From: Arthrobacter sp. AQ5-06
GTDB lineage: Bacteria > Actinomycetota > Actinomycetes > Actinomycetales > Micrococcaceae
Assembly: GCF_003287955.1 (NCBI RefSeq)
Contig: NZ_QMKP01000002.1
Location: 248,001 to 312,000 of the forward strand
DNA length: 64,000 bases
Direction: 5' to 3'
Positions 26,465-35,208 of this stretch are shown here, one piece after another. Both the position numbers and the translations under genes were made by a program. Below the pieces are notes generated by a model. That model was not told where the DNA came from, ran no database searches, and saw only the letters and a program-made list of their open reading frames with translations. Numbering within the stretch: position 1 is the stretch's first letter; each line of letters starts with the position of its first letter.

Positions 26465-27304
26465 TCACCTCGCGCCGAAAGCCCCCTGCCGCGACAGTTC
26501 CAGTACTGCCAACACCTGGCCCACCATCCGCTCAGGGTGATAGACAACGTCGTCATAGCCGAACCTAAGGCCAAGACGTCCGCCGATGAGGGTGGCATTG
26601 TTGCGCTTTCGGTCCTTCTTCACTTGTCGTGCCTCCAGGTGAGTGCTTCCGTCGGTTTCCACCACGACACACTCCTCAATAAGGAAGTCCACCTCCCCAA
26701 CCCCTGGTACTACGACATGTCTGCGGACATGCAGCCCCGCCCGCCGGAAGTGGTAATTGGCCAGCACCTCCAGCAGGGAATCCGCCCGAGGGATAACACT
26801 GTCCAGGACGGACCTGGCGCGGGCGTTGCGGTTTCCGGGGAGCTTGCGCCGCAGGAAATCCAAGCTGATGTCGCCCCGCTGGGCTGCGCACTGAAGCATG
26901 ACCAGCGATTCCACTGCGGGCAAGCAACGCAACGAATGAATCAGGACGTCGGCCAGGCCTGCCACCGGCAGCCATGGGTGGGACGGGTGGGGGCATCGGC
27001 CGTGGGTCAGCGTCCCCGGCGGTGTCCTCTTATGCCCCGGACTGAGGTGCACGGGACCAGCATCATGTATCGTCCACAGCTGGTACATGGGGGCGGCCGA
27101 CAGACACGTCAGCAGAGAGTTGTGCTGCAGCGCCAGGCCGAGCACGCCTGCCTCACGCGGCAGGCTGTAGATACCTCGTCGGATCCGCACAATTCGCCCG
27201 GCCGCCAGTGCTTTGTCGAGGGACGTTCGGGAAAATCCGGCCCCGCGGAGCGTCGCGGCCCGGGCTACGCTGGCCCGTGTGCCGAGAAAAGTCTCAATAT
27301 CCAT
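26465..27304 (-). CDS. AbiEi-like/DUF559 protein (antitoxin-type N-terminus with VSR-like nuclease domain)
   Basis: 279 residues from the ATG at 27304. The N-terminus (VARAATLRGAGFSRTSLDKALAAGRIVRIRRGIYSLP) is the winged helix of AbiEi-type antitoxin/regulator proteins. The C-terminus (GEVDFLIEECVVVETDGSTHLEARQVKKDRKRNNATL) is a DUF559 fold related to very-short-patch-repair nucleases, with acidic residues and a lysine/arginine set preserved. No nucleotidyltransferase toxin partner is adjacent. Similar orphans are frequent in actinobacteria; function unknown. Palindromic elements lie on both sides. Confidence 0.75.
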   Translation of the reverse strand: MDIETFLGTRASVARAATLRGAGFSRTSLDKALAAGRIVRIRRGIYSLPREAGVLGLALQHNSLLTCLSAAPMYQLWTIHDAGPVHLSPGHKRTPPGTLTHGRCPHPSHPWLPVAGLADVLIHSLRCLPAVESLVMLQCAAQRGDISLDFLRRKLPGNRNARARSVLDSVIPRADSLLEVLANYHFRRAGLHVRRHVVVPGVGEVDFLIEECVVVETDGSTHLEARQVKKDRKRNNATLIGGRLGLRFGYDDVVYHPERMVGQVLAVLELSRQGAFGAR

Positions 27305-27376
27305 TGATCCACGGTGCACTTGGACGACAGCAAAGGGCAGACCCAAGGTGCTGCATGTGGACGACGTGGCCGACGC

Positions 27377-27444
27377 GGGGCACTTCGACACGGACACGCC
27401 GTCTCTGCAGCCCGGAAGGCCCGACGGAGGCCGCAATGTGCCCC
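27377..27444. repeat. Palindromic element, family E copy 2
   Basis: Outer arms GGGGCAC (27377-27383) and GTGCCCC (27438-27444) are perfect inverted repeats; the interior starts TTCGACACGGACACGCCG as in copy 1. The 389-base stretch 27305-27693 otherwise holds only a hairpin at 27565-27620 and no gene that I can see. Confidence 0.6.
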
Positions 27445-27564
27445 ACCAAGGACTAAGTCCTGTGACACGCGCAGTAACAGCAGCCTTGCATCCTGTGACA
27501 GTCTTGTCATAGACTTTTCATGGATCCGCTAAACGCCTCCAGCGGGTCTGATGCGAACGGAGAT

Positions 27565-27620
27565 ATAGCCCCGGTTCGACGCAACGTGTGACTCGTAGCG
27601 TTGCTGAGAACCGGGGCTAT
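27565..27620. terminator. Hairpin downstream of the prenyl diphosphate synthase
   Basis: Outer 12-base arms (ATAGCCCCGGTT at 27565-27576, its complement at 27609-27620) with an inner GCAACG/CGTTGC stem. It sits ~75 bases past the stop of the minus-strand menaquinone operon. No T-run on either strand, so termination is inferred from position; it may also be a palindromic repeat. Confidence 0.5.
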
Positions 27621-27693
27621 TGCATTTAAAGCCAAAAAGCAGGGCCCCGGCCAGGTTCACCCCGCCGAGGCCCCGCTCGCAGCGAAACAGGAA

Positions 27694-28794
27694 TCAGCTG
27701 GCGCGGTCCACCACAGCCAAGGCGAAGTTGGACAGCGAGGACTTCACAACACCCTCGGGAAGCGGCGCCAGTGCGGCAATGGCTTCGTCTGCCCAGCGGC
27801 GGGCAATCACCCAAGACTCGGCGGTGACGGGGTGCTCGCGCAGCCCAGCCACGGCGGCAGCCAAGGCAGAGTCGGAGGTCAGGTCCCCATCTATGAGCTT
27901 CAGGAGTTCGACGGCGGACTGGTCACCGGCTGCAGCATCGCGCCGCAGGAACAGGACCGGCAGCGTGGGCACCCCTTCGCGGAGGTCCGTGCCGGGTGAC
28001 TTGCCGGACTTCACCTTGACGCCGGTGACATCAATGACGTCGTCGGCCAGCTGGAAGGCCACGCCCACCTTCTCGCCATACTCCACCAGGAGATCCTCGT
28101 AGGCCTCGTCGGCACCGGCGAAGATGGCACCGAGCTGGCCGGACGCGGCCACCAGGGAACCGGTCTTGTCCGCGATGACGGACAGGTAGTGCTCCACCGG
28201 ATCCTCGTCCGGGCGCGGGCCTACCGTTTCGTGCAGCTGGCCCAGGCACAGGCGCTCGAACGTCCGGGCCTGGATGCCCAGCGCGCGCGAGCCGAGCTCG
28301 GACACCAATATCGAGGCGCGGGCAAAGATGAGGTCGCCGGTGAGGACAGCCACGGAGTTTCCCCAGACCTCGTGGGCAGTGGGGGCGCCGCGGCGGAACG
28401 GGGCCGAGTCCATCACGTCGTCGTGGTACAGCGTCGCCAGGTGGGTCAGTTCCACCACCACGGCCGCCTGCACCACGGCGGGAAGCGAGGCGTCGCCGAG
28501 GTGGGCGCACAGCAGCGTCAGCAGCGGCCGGATGCGCTTGCCGCCGGCTTCCACCAGGTGACGCGACGTTGCATCAGCCAGCGGATCGGAGTTGGCAATG
28601 GCCTCGCGGAGTTTCTTCTCCACGCGGGCCAGGTTGTTGGTGATGGCGGGGCCCAGCTCGGCATCCTCCGCGATTGCCGCAAAGCCAGCGGGCAGCTGCA
28701 GTCCCGTGGCAATGGCAGTGGTATTGAGGCTGGGTTCGGAGTCCGGCAGGCCGTGCCCGGCGTGCGTCCAGCTGTGGTCTGCGGAGTTAGTCAC
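27694..28794 (-). CDS. Polyprenyl diphosphate synthase
   Basis: 366 residues from a GTG overlapping the stop of the reductase gene (GTGA). First aspartate-rich motif HDDVMD near ~124, second DDVID near ~250, plus GGKRIRP and the KTGSL segment, all typical of trans-prenyl transferases. It lengthens farnesyl/geranyl diphosphate to the C35-C45 chain attached to menaquinone. The gene order prenyl synthase, MenJ-like reductase, MenG matches the menaquinone block of mycobacteria. Exact chain length cannot be read reliably. Confidence 0.92.
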   Translation of the reverse strand: MTNSADHSWTHAGHGLPDSEPSLNTTAIATGLQLPAGFAAIAEDAELGPAITNNLARVEKKLREAIANSDPLADATSRHLVEAGGKRIRPLLTLLCAHLGDASLPAVVQAAVVVELTHLATLYHDDVMDSAPFRRGAPTAHEVWGNSVAVLTGDLIFARASILVSELGSRALGIQARTFERLCLGQLHETVGPRPDEDPVEHYLSVIADKTGSLVAASGQLGAIFAGADEAYEDLLVEYGEKVGVAFQLADDVIDVTGVKVKSGKSPGTDLREGVPTLPVLFLRRDAAAGDQSAVELLKLIDGDLTSDSALAAAVAGLREHPVTAESWVIARRWADEAIAALAPLPEGVVKSSLSNFALAVVDRAS

Positions 28795-30164
28795 TGGTTA
28801 ACCCTAACTTTTTGTTGCGGATACCGCTGGTTCGATGCCGGTGAGGTATTGGATGTGGCCGGAACCAGCGATTCCAGGACGCGGATGGCCCGGTCCTCGA
28901 AGCCTTTCGCGGCCGGGTCGGTCAGGTTTGCGAGGAGCCGCACCACAAAGCGCATCAGCACGGGAATGGGCATCCCGGTCCGCAGCGCGAGCTTCATGAC
29001 GGCGGGTTTTCCGATCAGCGAGGCAAATGCCCGGCCCAGTGTGAAGTGCGATCCCCACTGGCCCCGCACATAGTCCGCGTACCCCGCCAGGTGTGCGTCG
29101 GCGTCGTAAGCTCCGGACAAAGCGGACGCGTCAATGATGAACTCCGCCGCAAACCGAGCCGACTCCATCGCGTAGGAGATGCCCTCGCCGTTGAACGGGG
29201 AGACCATGCCGCCGGCGTCGCCCAGGAGCAGCAGGCCGGGCGAGTAGTGCGGGGTGCGGTTGAAGCCCATGGGCAGCGCGGCACCGCGGATTTCGCCCAC
29301 TTGGTTTTCGGGGGTGAAGCCCCACTCGGCGGGCATGGCGGCGGTCCATTCGCGCAGGACCTGCTTGTAGTCGAGCTTGCCGAATTCCTTGGACGAGTTC
29401 AGGATGCCCAGGCCCACGTTGGACGTGCCGTCGCCCACGCCGAACACCCAGCCGTAGCCGGGGAGCAGTTTTCCGTCGCGGCCAAGAGAGTCGGCGCGGG
29501 CCCCGCGCCGAGCTTGCGAGGCGTGGGAAGCCGACGAACGGAGCTCCAGCCAGCCTTCCATCCAGTCGTCGTTGTGCCGGGGGGACGTGAAGTAGGTGCG
29601 GACGGCGACGCCGAGGGGGCGGTCGTCGCGCTTCTGGATACCCAGCGACACGGCGGTTCGGGTGGAGTTGCCGTCTGCGGCGAGTACGACGTCGGCGCTG
29701 AAGTCACGCGTTTCGCCCGTCTTGCGTCCGGACTCGTCCAGGAGCGCTGCGCGGACACCGGTGACGCGGCCGTCTTCCGACCGCAGGGCTTCGGTGACGC
29801 TGTGCCGCTCAAGGATTTCGGCGCCGGCGGCTTGGGCGTGGCGGGCCAGTTCCTCGTCAAAGCCCAGGCGCGTACGGATCAGGCCGTACTGCGGGAAGTC
29901 GGACACCTCGGGCCAGGGCAGTTCGATGGTGCGGCCGCCGGCAATCAGGCGCAGGCCCTTGTTGCGCCGCCAGCCGTCCGCTTCAGGGTGCGGCAGGCCG
30001 AGCTTCTGGATTTCGCGGACCGCACGCGGAGTGAGGCCGTCGCCGCAGACCTTTTCGCGCGGGAAGCTGGTCTTCTCCAGGACGGTGACGCTGATGCCGG
30101 CCTTGGCAAGATAATACGCGGCGGTGGAGCCGGCTGGCCCCGCGCCGACGATCAGAACATTCAC
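28791..30164 (-). CDS. menJ: Menaquinone reductase MenJ-like (geranylgeranyl reductase family flavoprotein)
   Basis: 457 residues from a GTG. FAD-binding GAGPAGSTAAYYLA at ~7-20, VCGDGLTPRA, ADGNSTRTA and the GDAGGMVSPFNGEGI motif are all present. In mycobacteria the family member MenJ saturates one isoprene unit of menaquinone; the neighbouring prenyl synthase and menG support that here. Around residues 209-227 there is an insertion (ASHASQARRGARADSLG) coded by a palindrome-rich segment and not expected in the family. It starts three bases after the menG stop. Confidence 0.88.
   Translation of the reverse strand: MNVLIVGAGPAGSTAAYYLAKAGISVTVLEKTSFPREKVCGDGLTPRAVREIQKLGLPHPEADGWRRNKGLRLIAGGRTIELPWPEVSDFPQYGLIRTRLGFDEELARHAQAAGAEILERHSVTEALRSEDGRVTGVRAALLDESGRKTGETRDFSADVVLAADGNSTRTAVSLGIQKRDDRPLGVAVRTYFTSPRHNDDWMEGWLELRSSASHASQARRGARADSLGRDGKLLPGYGWVFGVGDGTSNVGLGILNSSKEFGKLDYKQVLREWTAAMPAEWGFTPENQVGEIRGAALPMGFNRTPHYSPGLLLLGDAGGMVSPFNGEGISYAMESARFAAEFIIDASALSGAYDADAHLAGYADYVRGQWGSHFTLGRAFASLIGKPAVMKLALRTGMPIPVLMRFVVRLLANLTDPAAKGFEDRAIRVLESLVPATSNTSPASNQRYPQQKVRVNQ
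29490..29528. repeat. In-frame palindromic segment inside menJ
   Basis: TCGGCGCGGG-C-CCCGCGCCGA forms a ten-base-arm hairpin; next to it the minus strand reads CCTCGCAAGCTCGGC, nearly identical to CCTCGCTAGCTCGGC in cysH. It keeps the menJ frame and codes for a surface-like Ala/Arg/Ser stretch. Confidence 0.6.
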
Positions 30165-30167
30165 AGG

Positions 30168-30947
30168 TCAGCGCTGGATGTTTCGGCGGAGTTTGGCCAC
30201 GGGGCCCTTGTGCGCGGCGATGGCCTCTGCTGCACTCTCAGACGTGGATTCCAAGGGCTTGGTGGCACGGTGCACGGCCACGATCCCGCCGGTCAGGTTG
30301 CGGTAAGTGACTTTTTCCCAGCCCGATTCCTGCAGCCACGCGGCCAGGTGGTCCTGGTTGGGCCAGGCGCGGATGGACTCGGCGAGGTAGACGTAGGCGT
30401 CCGGATTGGAGGCCACCTTGACGGCAATAGCCGGCAGGGCACGCATGAGGTACTCGGTATACATGGTGCGCCACAGCGGAACCACCGGCGCGGAGAACTC
30501 GGCAATGACCAGCCTGCCGCCGGGCTTGGTGACGCGGAGCATCTCGGCCAGCGCCTTCTTGGGCTCGTTGACATTGCGCAGCCCGAACGAAATGGTGCTG
30601 GCGTCAAAGCTGTTGTCCGCGAAAGGCAGGTTGGTGGCGTCGCCGGCAACGAAGTTGATATCCGGGCGCCGGCGCTTGCCAACTTTGAGCATGCCGAGGG
30701 AGAAATCGCAGGCGATGACGTCTATGCCTGCATCGGCATAGGGCTCGCTGGAGGTGCCGGTTCCCGCGGCCAGGTCCAGCACCCGCTGGCCCAGTTTCAT
30801 GTCCATGGCGTCCACCACGATCCTGCGCCAGCGGCGGGTTTGCCCCATAGAGAGGACATCGTTGACGACGTCGTACTTAGGTGCGACGTCGTCAAACATC
30901 GTGGCTACTTCGTCCGGACGCTTTTCCAAGGATGCTCGGTTCACCAT
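30168..30947 (-). CDS. menG: Demethylmenaquinone methyltransferase
   Basis: 259 residues of the UbiE/MenG class. SAM motif [16 protein letters not shown] at ~57-72, [11 protein letters not shown], and the UbiE signatures [18 protein letters not shown] and [26 protein letters not shown]. It methylates the naphthoquinone ring in the last core step of menaquinone synthesis. First gene of the menG-menJ-prenyl synthase operon. Confidence 0.95.
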   Translation of the reverse strand: MVNRASLEKRPDEVATMFDDVAPKYDVVNDVLSMGQTRRWRRIVVDAMDMKLGQRVLDLAAGTGTSSEPYADAGIDVIACDFSLGMLKVGKRRRPDINFVAGDATNLPFADNSFDASTISFGLRNVNEPKKALAEMLRVTKPGGRLVIAEFSAPVVPLWRTMYTEYLMRALPAIAVKVASNPDAYVYLAESIRAWPNQDHLAAWLQESGWEKVTYRNLTGGIVAVHRATKPLESTSESAAEAIAAHKGPVAKLRRNIQR

Positions 30948-31213
30948 GCAATTGTCTCAGACAAACTTGAGAAGGACTTTCGACGAGCCCGTCGGCCGGT
31001 CCGAAGCCACGGCAAATGCTTCCGCCGCCCGTGATCACCGCCGTTAAGGGTAAAGGCTGGGCAAGTTCGGGATTGCTCACGTTACTTAAGTTGCCTTTGC
31101 GCTGCCGCAGGTCAGGCTCTTGGAACCAGCAGTGGCCCTTCGGTTCTTCGATCATTCCCCAATTGCGTTTTTATGACCTCCCGGCCACAGGTCCTGTTGG
31201 CTTCAGCAGATGA
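30948..31213. other. Intergenic region upstream of menG
   Basis: About 266 bases between the divergent menG and the remnant at 31214. It should hold the menG promoter, and ACAATTG and a T-rich stretch (GCGTTTTTATGACC) are visible, but I cannot place -35/-10 boxes with confidence. Local base composition is less G/C-rich than the flanking genes. Confidence 0.5.
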
Positions 31214-31321
31214 ACGATAAACAAGGGCCCTGATGGCTCTGCGGGCACTATCCTGCGCAACACCTGCCAGCAGCAGCGGATCCTGGACGGCGACCCGTTC
31301 TTTGTCGCCATCATCAACTAA
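31214..31321 (+). pseudogene. Short unrecognised reading-frame remnant
   Basis: 36 codons open after a TGA with no start codon: the peptide contains DGSAGTILRNTCQQQRI and ends GDPFFVAIIN. Codon use is gene-like. An ATG at 31210 begins in another frame (MNDKQGP, then stop), so a one-base change near 31220 may have split a small gene. It ends just before the ribosome-binding site of the next frame. I do not recognise the family. Confidence 0.4.
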
Positions 31322-31337
31322 CGGAGGCGCCGCCCGG

Positions 31338-31731
31338 ATGACAGTGACGACAGACAGGGTAGATGTCAGTTACAGCCAGTATCACCTGGTTGATGACCAC
31401 CCCGACAATTGCAACACCCCAGCAGTTCAACGACTGCAATGGACTTATGGTCGTGCTAGATGCCGGGGCGATCGTCCTCACCGACACCGATACCGGTTTC
31501 ATCACCGTCGGCGTGTCATTGCTGGACTCCGAGCCCGAGTTTTCCCTTAGTGGCTGGGAGGAGGCCGTTGACGTCTCGGTTCATGCCCCTGTAGGGCAGC
31601 TGGGCGTCGTTTCGCTGATGGGCGACGCGCCGTCCCTGCCGGAACTCAGTACAGCCGGACCCGGCTGGTACAGGGTCCGCTGCCTGGCACGCGGCCGAGC
31701 TTCCGAGTTCCAGACCATTTCCCTGGAGTAA
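31338..31731 (+). pseudogene. Hypothetical gene with an apparent frameshift
   Basis: An ATG with GGAGG ten bases upstream opens a frame reading MTVTTDRVDVSYSQYHLVDDHPDN. Near 31420-31440 the gene-like signal moves to another frame, reading NGLMVVLDAGAIVLTDTDTG and ending at 31731 (EFQTISLE). Neither frame alone makes a sensible protein; joined they give one of ~130 residues. The ATG at 31363 in the second frame lacks a ribosome-binding site. Either a sequence error, a dead gene or recoding. The family is not recognised. Confidence 0.6.
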
Positions 31732-31884
31732 ACGGAGGAACACCTACTCCTGGTGTGGCCCGCACCACCTGGTCCCGAAAAGGTTCACCATGTAGCCTGC
31801 CAGCCACTCGCGGAGTGGCCATGAATATACAGACTATGGGCTGAAAGCTCCGCGAACTACTGCGCAGAGTAGTGTTGTCTCATC

Positions 31885-33240
31885 ATGACGAGCACGTTCC
31901 GTACCTTGACAGTCCCCCTGGATGGAAAAGCATCTCCCGGGGGGCTGCCTCAGTTTCTGGTCCGGGACGACGTCCTCTGCTGGACCCGCCGCGAAGCCGG
32001 ACTGGTGGGCTTCGGCGAGATCGCCCGCTTCACGGCCACCGGCCCTGAGCGTTTCCTCGAGGCCGACATCTGGTGGCGCCACCTTGTCCTCGAAGCGGAC
32101 ATCAACGGCTCAGTGGAGCTGCCCGGCACCGGGCCCGTGGCCTTCGGTTCCTTCGCCTTTTCCAAGAAATCCGCCCATGAATCGCGCCTGATCGTGCCCG
32201 AGATTGTGGTGGGCGTCCGTGACGGCCGGTACTGGCTGACCCACCTGACGCTCGACGGCGGCGAGCTCACCGAAGCGGGCGCCCTCGCCGCACTGGATAA
32301 CTGGCTGAGCGGTGGCAGCGCCGGGGACGGCACGTCCGGCGACCTCACCGCGGGGCCGGGCGGCGCCGTCGTACGTCCTTTGCCTACGGCTGAAGGCGCC
32401 ACTCTGCACACCGGTTCGCTCAGCGAGGAGGACTGGATGGCCGCCGTCGCCGCGGGCGTGGCGGAGATCCGGACCGGTGCACTGGAGAAACTGGTGCTGG
32501 CACGGGACATTGTGGCCACGGTTCCGTCGGGCGTCAACGCCGCGCAGGTGTTGCGCGAACTGGCCGTGCGGTACCGCGAATGCTGGACCTATGGCGTGGA
32601 CGGGCTGGTAGGCGCCACCCCGGAGATGCTGATCCAGGTGGAGGGCCGCACTGCCCAGGCGCGCGTGCTGGCCGGGACGCTGGACCGCCGCGATGCGCAC
32701 GGCGAAGCCGGGATTCCCATGGACTATGCCGAGCGGGTGCTGGCCGGGTCCGAGAAGCAGCGGCACGAGCACGAGATCGCAATCCAGTCGCTGACATCGC
32801 AGCTGGCACCGTTTTCGGAGGCCATGAACGCGCACGCCGAACCTTTCATCCTGGAGCTGCCGAACGTGTGGCACCTGGCGTCGGACGTAAAGGCGGAGCT
32901 CGCCGAAGTTGAGGGCCACGTGCCCACGTGCCTCGCGCTGATCAACGCACTGCACCCCACGGCCGCGGTCTGTGGCACGCCCACGCTGGTGGCCGGCGCC
33001 CTGATCCGCAAGCTTGAACACCTGGACCGCGGCCCGTATGCGGGGCCGGTGGGCTGGCTGGATGCCGCCGGCAACGGGGAGTGGGGCATCGCCCTTCGTG
33101 GCGCCGTGATCGAGGATCCTCATACCGTACGGTTATATGCCGGTTGCGGCATAGTGGATGGCTCCCAGCCGGAGGCCGAGTTGGCGGAGACCTGGGCTAA
33201 GTTCCGGCCGATGCTGGAGTCGCTGGGGATTTCCAACTAA
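31885..33240 (+). CDS. menF: Isochorismate synthase
   Basis: 451 residues. A variable N-terminal half, then the chorismate-binding domain with GALEKLVLARDIV, VGATPEMLIQVEGRTAQARVLAGT, HEIAIQSL, LHPTAAVCGTP and the closing RLYAGCGIVDGSQPEAE. The lysine in LEKLVLAR is the general base of isochorismate synthases. It starts the menaquinone branch from chorismate. It is separated by ~5 kb from menD and lies divergent from the menG operon. Confidence 0.92.
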   Translation: MTSTFRTLTVPLDGKASPGGLPQFLVRDDVLCWTRREAGLVGFGEIARFTATGPERFLEADIWWRHLVLEADINGSVELPGTGPVAFGSFAFSKKSAHESRLIVPEIVVGVRDGRYWLTHLTLDGGELTEAGALAALDNWLSGGSAGDGTSGDLTAGPGGAVVRPLPTAEGATLHTGSLSEEDWMAAVAAGVAEIRTGALEKLVLARDIVATVPSGVNAAQVLRELAVRYRECWTYGVDGLVGATPEMLIQVEGRTAQARVLAGTLDRRDAHGEAGIPMDYAERVLAGSEKQRHEHEIAIQSLTSQLAPFSEAMNAHAEPFILELPNVWHLASDVKAELAEVEGHVPTCLALINALHPTAAVCGTPTLVAGALIRKLEHLDRGPYAGPVGWLDAAGNGEWGIALRGAVIEDPHTVRLYAGCGIVDGSQPEAELAETWAKFRPMLESLGISN

Positions 33241-33488
33241 AGTCGCCATCGCCCACCCGACTGACAGGCACTTAACGTCGCGAAACCGCGTTTTCACGCC
33301 GTTGAATGCAGGCTACATGGGCGGGATGTCCGGAATTCCAGACATCGGCCGCGTCTGGGGACTTGATTTCGGACGTGGTTTAGTTATCCAATAGTAAAAC
33401 TAAGTTTCGTGTGATGCACATCTCTTATTCGGCGCTACACTATGAACCGATTTAGTCCCGCATACTCCTGCAACAAAAGGTAAAGAAC

Positions 33489-34289
33489 ATGCAGCTCCAG
33501 TCCCTGGCTACGGCCAAAATTGCCGCCAAGGCAGCAGCAATCCTCGCCGCCGGCGCCCTGACCCTCACGGCGTGCGGCGGCGGCTCCACCCCGGCAGCGT
33601 CCGAGGGCAGCATCCAGCTCATCAACGCCGGCAAACTCACGGTCTGCTCGGATATCCCCTACGAGCCGTTCGAATTCGAGAAGGACGGCAAGACGGTCGG
33701 CTTCGACATGGATATTGCAGCCGAGGTTGCCAAGGATATGAAGGCCGAACTGAGCGTAGTAGACAGCTCCTTCGAAGCCATCGAGACCGGCACCGCACTG
33801 ACCCAGTGCGACGTCTCCATCTCCTCCATCTCCATCACGGATACCCGCAAGGCCGTCATGGACTTCTCCACGCCGTACCTGGATGACGATCTTGCCCTGG
33901 TGGCCAGCGAGGGGTCAGGCATCAAGAGCCTGGATGACGCCAAGGGCAAGAAAGTGGGTGTCCAGCAGGCCACCACCGGTGCGGATTATGCGCAGGAAAA
34001 GGGACTCGATTCGCAGCAGTTCGAGGATACGGGTCTCCTGGTCCAAGCCCTCCAGGCCGGCACCATCGACGCCGCCCTGGGCAATCAGTCCGTCCTGGGC
34101 TACGCCATCAAGGACAACCCCAAGTTCAAGAGCGTGGAGAAATTCGCCACGGGTGAGCAGCTGGGAATCTCCATCAAGAAGGGCAACACCGCCATGGCCG
34201 AGAAGGTCAACGGCACGCTCAAGCGCCTGACCGACGACGGCACCCTGAAAAAGTTCGAAACCACGTGGTTCGGCGAGGCCGCCAAGTAG
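33489..34289 (+). CDS. Amino-acid ABC transporter substrate-binding lipoprotein
   Basis: 266 residues. A signal peptide with lipobox LTAC-G (Cys at ~24) anchors it to the outer face of the membrane. The mature part is a family 3 solute-binding protein: LTVCSDIPYEPFEF, VGFDMDIAAEVAK, DVSISSISITDTRKAVMDFSTPYLDD and KGNTAMAEKVNG. The closest classes bind polar amino acids such as glutamine, glutamate, cystine or arginine; the exact ligand is unknown. Permease and ATPase genes follow. Confidence 0.92.
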   Translation: MQLQSLATAKIAAKAAAILAAGALTLTACGGGSTPAASEGSIQLINAGKLTVCSDIPYEPFEFEKDGKTVGFDMDIAAEVAKDMKAELSVVDSSFEAIETGTALTQCDVSISSISITDTRKAVMDFSTPYLDDDLALVASEGSGIKSLDDAKGKKVGVQQATTGADYAQEKGLDSQQFEDTGLLVQALQAGTIDAALGNQSVLGYAIKDNPKFKSVEKFATGEQLGISIKKGNTAMAEKVNGTLKRLTDDGTLKKFETTWFGEAAK

Positions 34290-34333
34290 CCGTCGCTTCG
34301 GCCTGAGACCTTCGCAGCCCTGAGAACCACGCC

Positions 34334-34380
34334 GCTGGGGCCCCGCACGAGCTGTACCGCAGTCCGTCCGGGGCCTCAGC
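34334..34380 (+). terminator. Hairpin between binding protein and permease genes
   Basis: Arms 34334-34345 (GCTGGGGCCCCG) and 34369-34380 pair at 11 of 12 bases, in the 116-base gap after the binding-protein stop. There is no T-run. Such intercistronic hairpins commonly let the binding protein be made in excess over the permease and ATPase. Confidence 0.55.
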
Positions 34381-34405
34381 CACGCACAACGAATGTGAGC
34401 ACCGC

Positions 34406-35197
34406 ATGGCAATGACCGCACGTCAACGCGCCAGAGTGAGCCTGTACGTCCAGGCCGGAATATTTGTCGTGGCCGCGGCCGCACTGATTCTGGCCACGGA
34501 CTGGAAGACCATCGGCAACAGCGTCTTCAACTTCGGCAAGATCGGCCCGATGTTTCCGAACATCTTCCTGGTGGGTCTGAAAAATACCCTGATATATACC
34601 TTCCTCGGTTTCGCTGTCGGCCTCTCCGGCGGCCTCCTGCTGGCGCTGATGAAGCTCTCCACCTTCCCGCTGTACCGCTGGATCGCCACCGGCTACATCG
34701 AGTTCTTCCGCGGTATCCCGGCGCTGCTGGTCTTCATCGCGTTCGGCTACGGCGTCCCCCTGGCCTTCGGTGTCTCCTGGAACGTCACCGTGGTGGTGAT
34801 GGTTTCACTGGGCATGGTGGCCGCGGCCTACATCGCCGAAACGCTCCGTGCCGGCCTACAGGCTGTGCCCAAGGGCCAGCTGGAAGCAGCGCGCTCGTTG
34901 GGCATGCCCCAGTGGCGGGCCATGGTGTCCATCGTCATCCCGCAGGCGTTCAAGATTGTGCTTCCGCCGCTGACCAACGAAGTTATCCTGCTGACCAAGG
35001 ACTCCTCACTGATCTATGTGCTGGGCCTGACCGCCTCGCAGTACGAGCTCACCAAGTTCGGCCGCGACGGCATCTCCAGCCTGGGTGCCGGCCTTACGCC
35101 GCTCCTGGTTGCCGGTGCCTTCTACCTGGTGATCACCATCCCGCTGAGCCTCCTGGCCCGGAAGTTCGAAAGCCGCTCCGCGCGGACCAAGCGATAG
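34406..35197 (+). CDS. Amino-acid ABC transporter permease
   Basis: 263 residues with five or six membrane segments ([36 protein letters not shown] and others) and the HisM-type EAA loop [37 protein letters not shown] after the loop is typical of polar-amino-acid permeases. It has only one permease gene, so it likely forms a homodimer. The ATPase gene begins 11 bases later. Confidence 0.93.
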   Translation: MAMTARQRARVSLYVQAGIFVVAAAALILATDWKTIGNSVFNFGKIGPMFPNIFLVGLKNTLIYTFLGFAVGLSGGLLLALMKLSTFPLYRWIATGYIEFFRGIPALLVFIAFGYGVPLAFGVSWNVTVVVMVSLGMVAAAYIAETLRAGLQAVPKGQLEAARSLGMPQWRAMVSIVIPQAFKIVLPPLTNEVILLTKDSSLIYVLGLTASQYELTKFGRDGISSLGAGLTPLLVAGAFYLVITIPLSLLARKFESRSARTKR

Positions 35198-35208
35198 GCA
35201 GGGAAGTC

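Noticed and set aside
31233..31550. Complete 105-codon frame upstream of menF
   Set aside because: Only its middle part after the ATG at 31338 looks coding; after ~31420 the composition is that of an off-frame (RARCRGDRPHRHRYRFHHRR).
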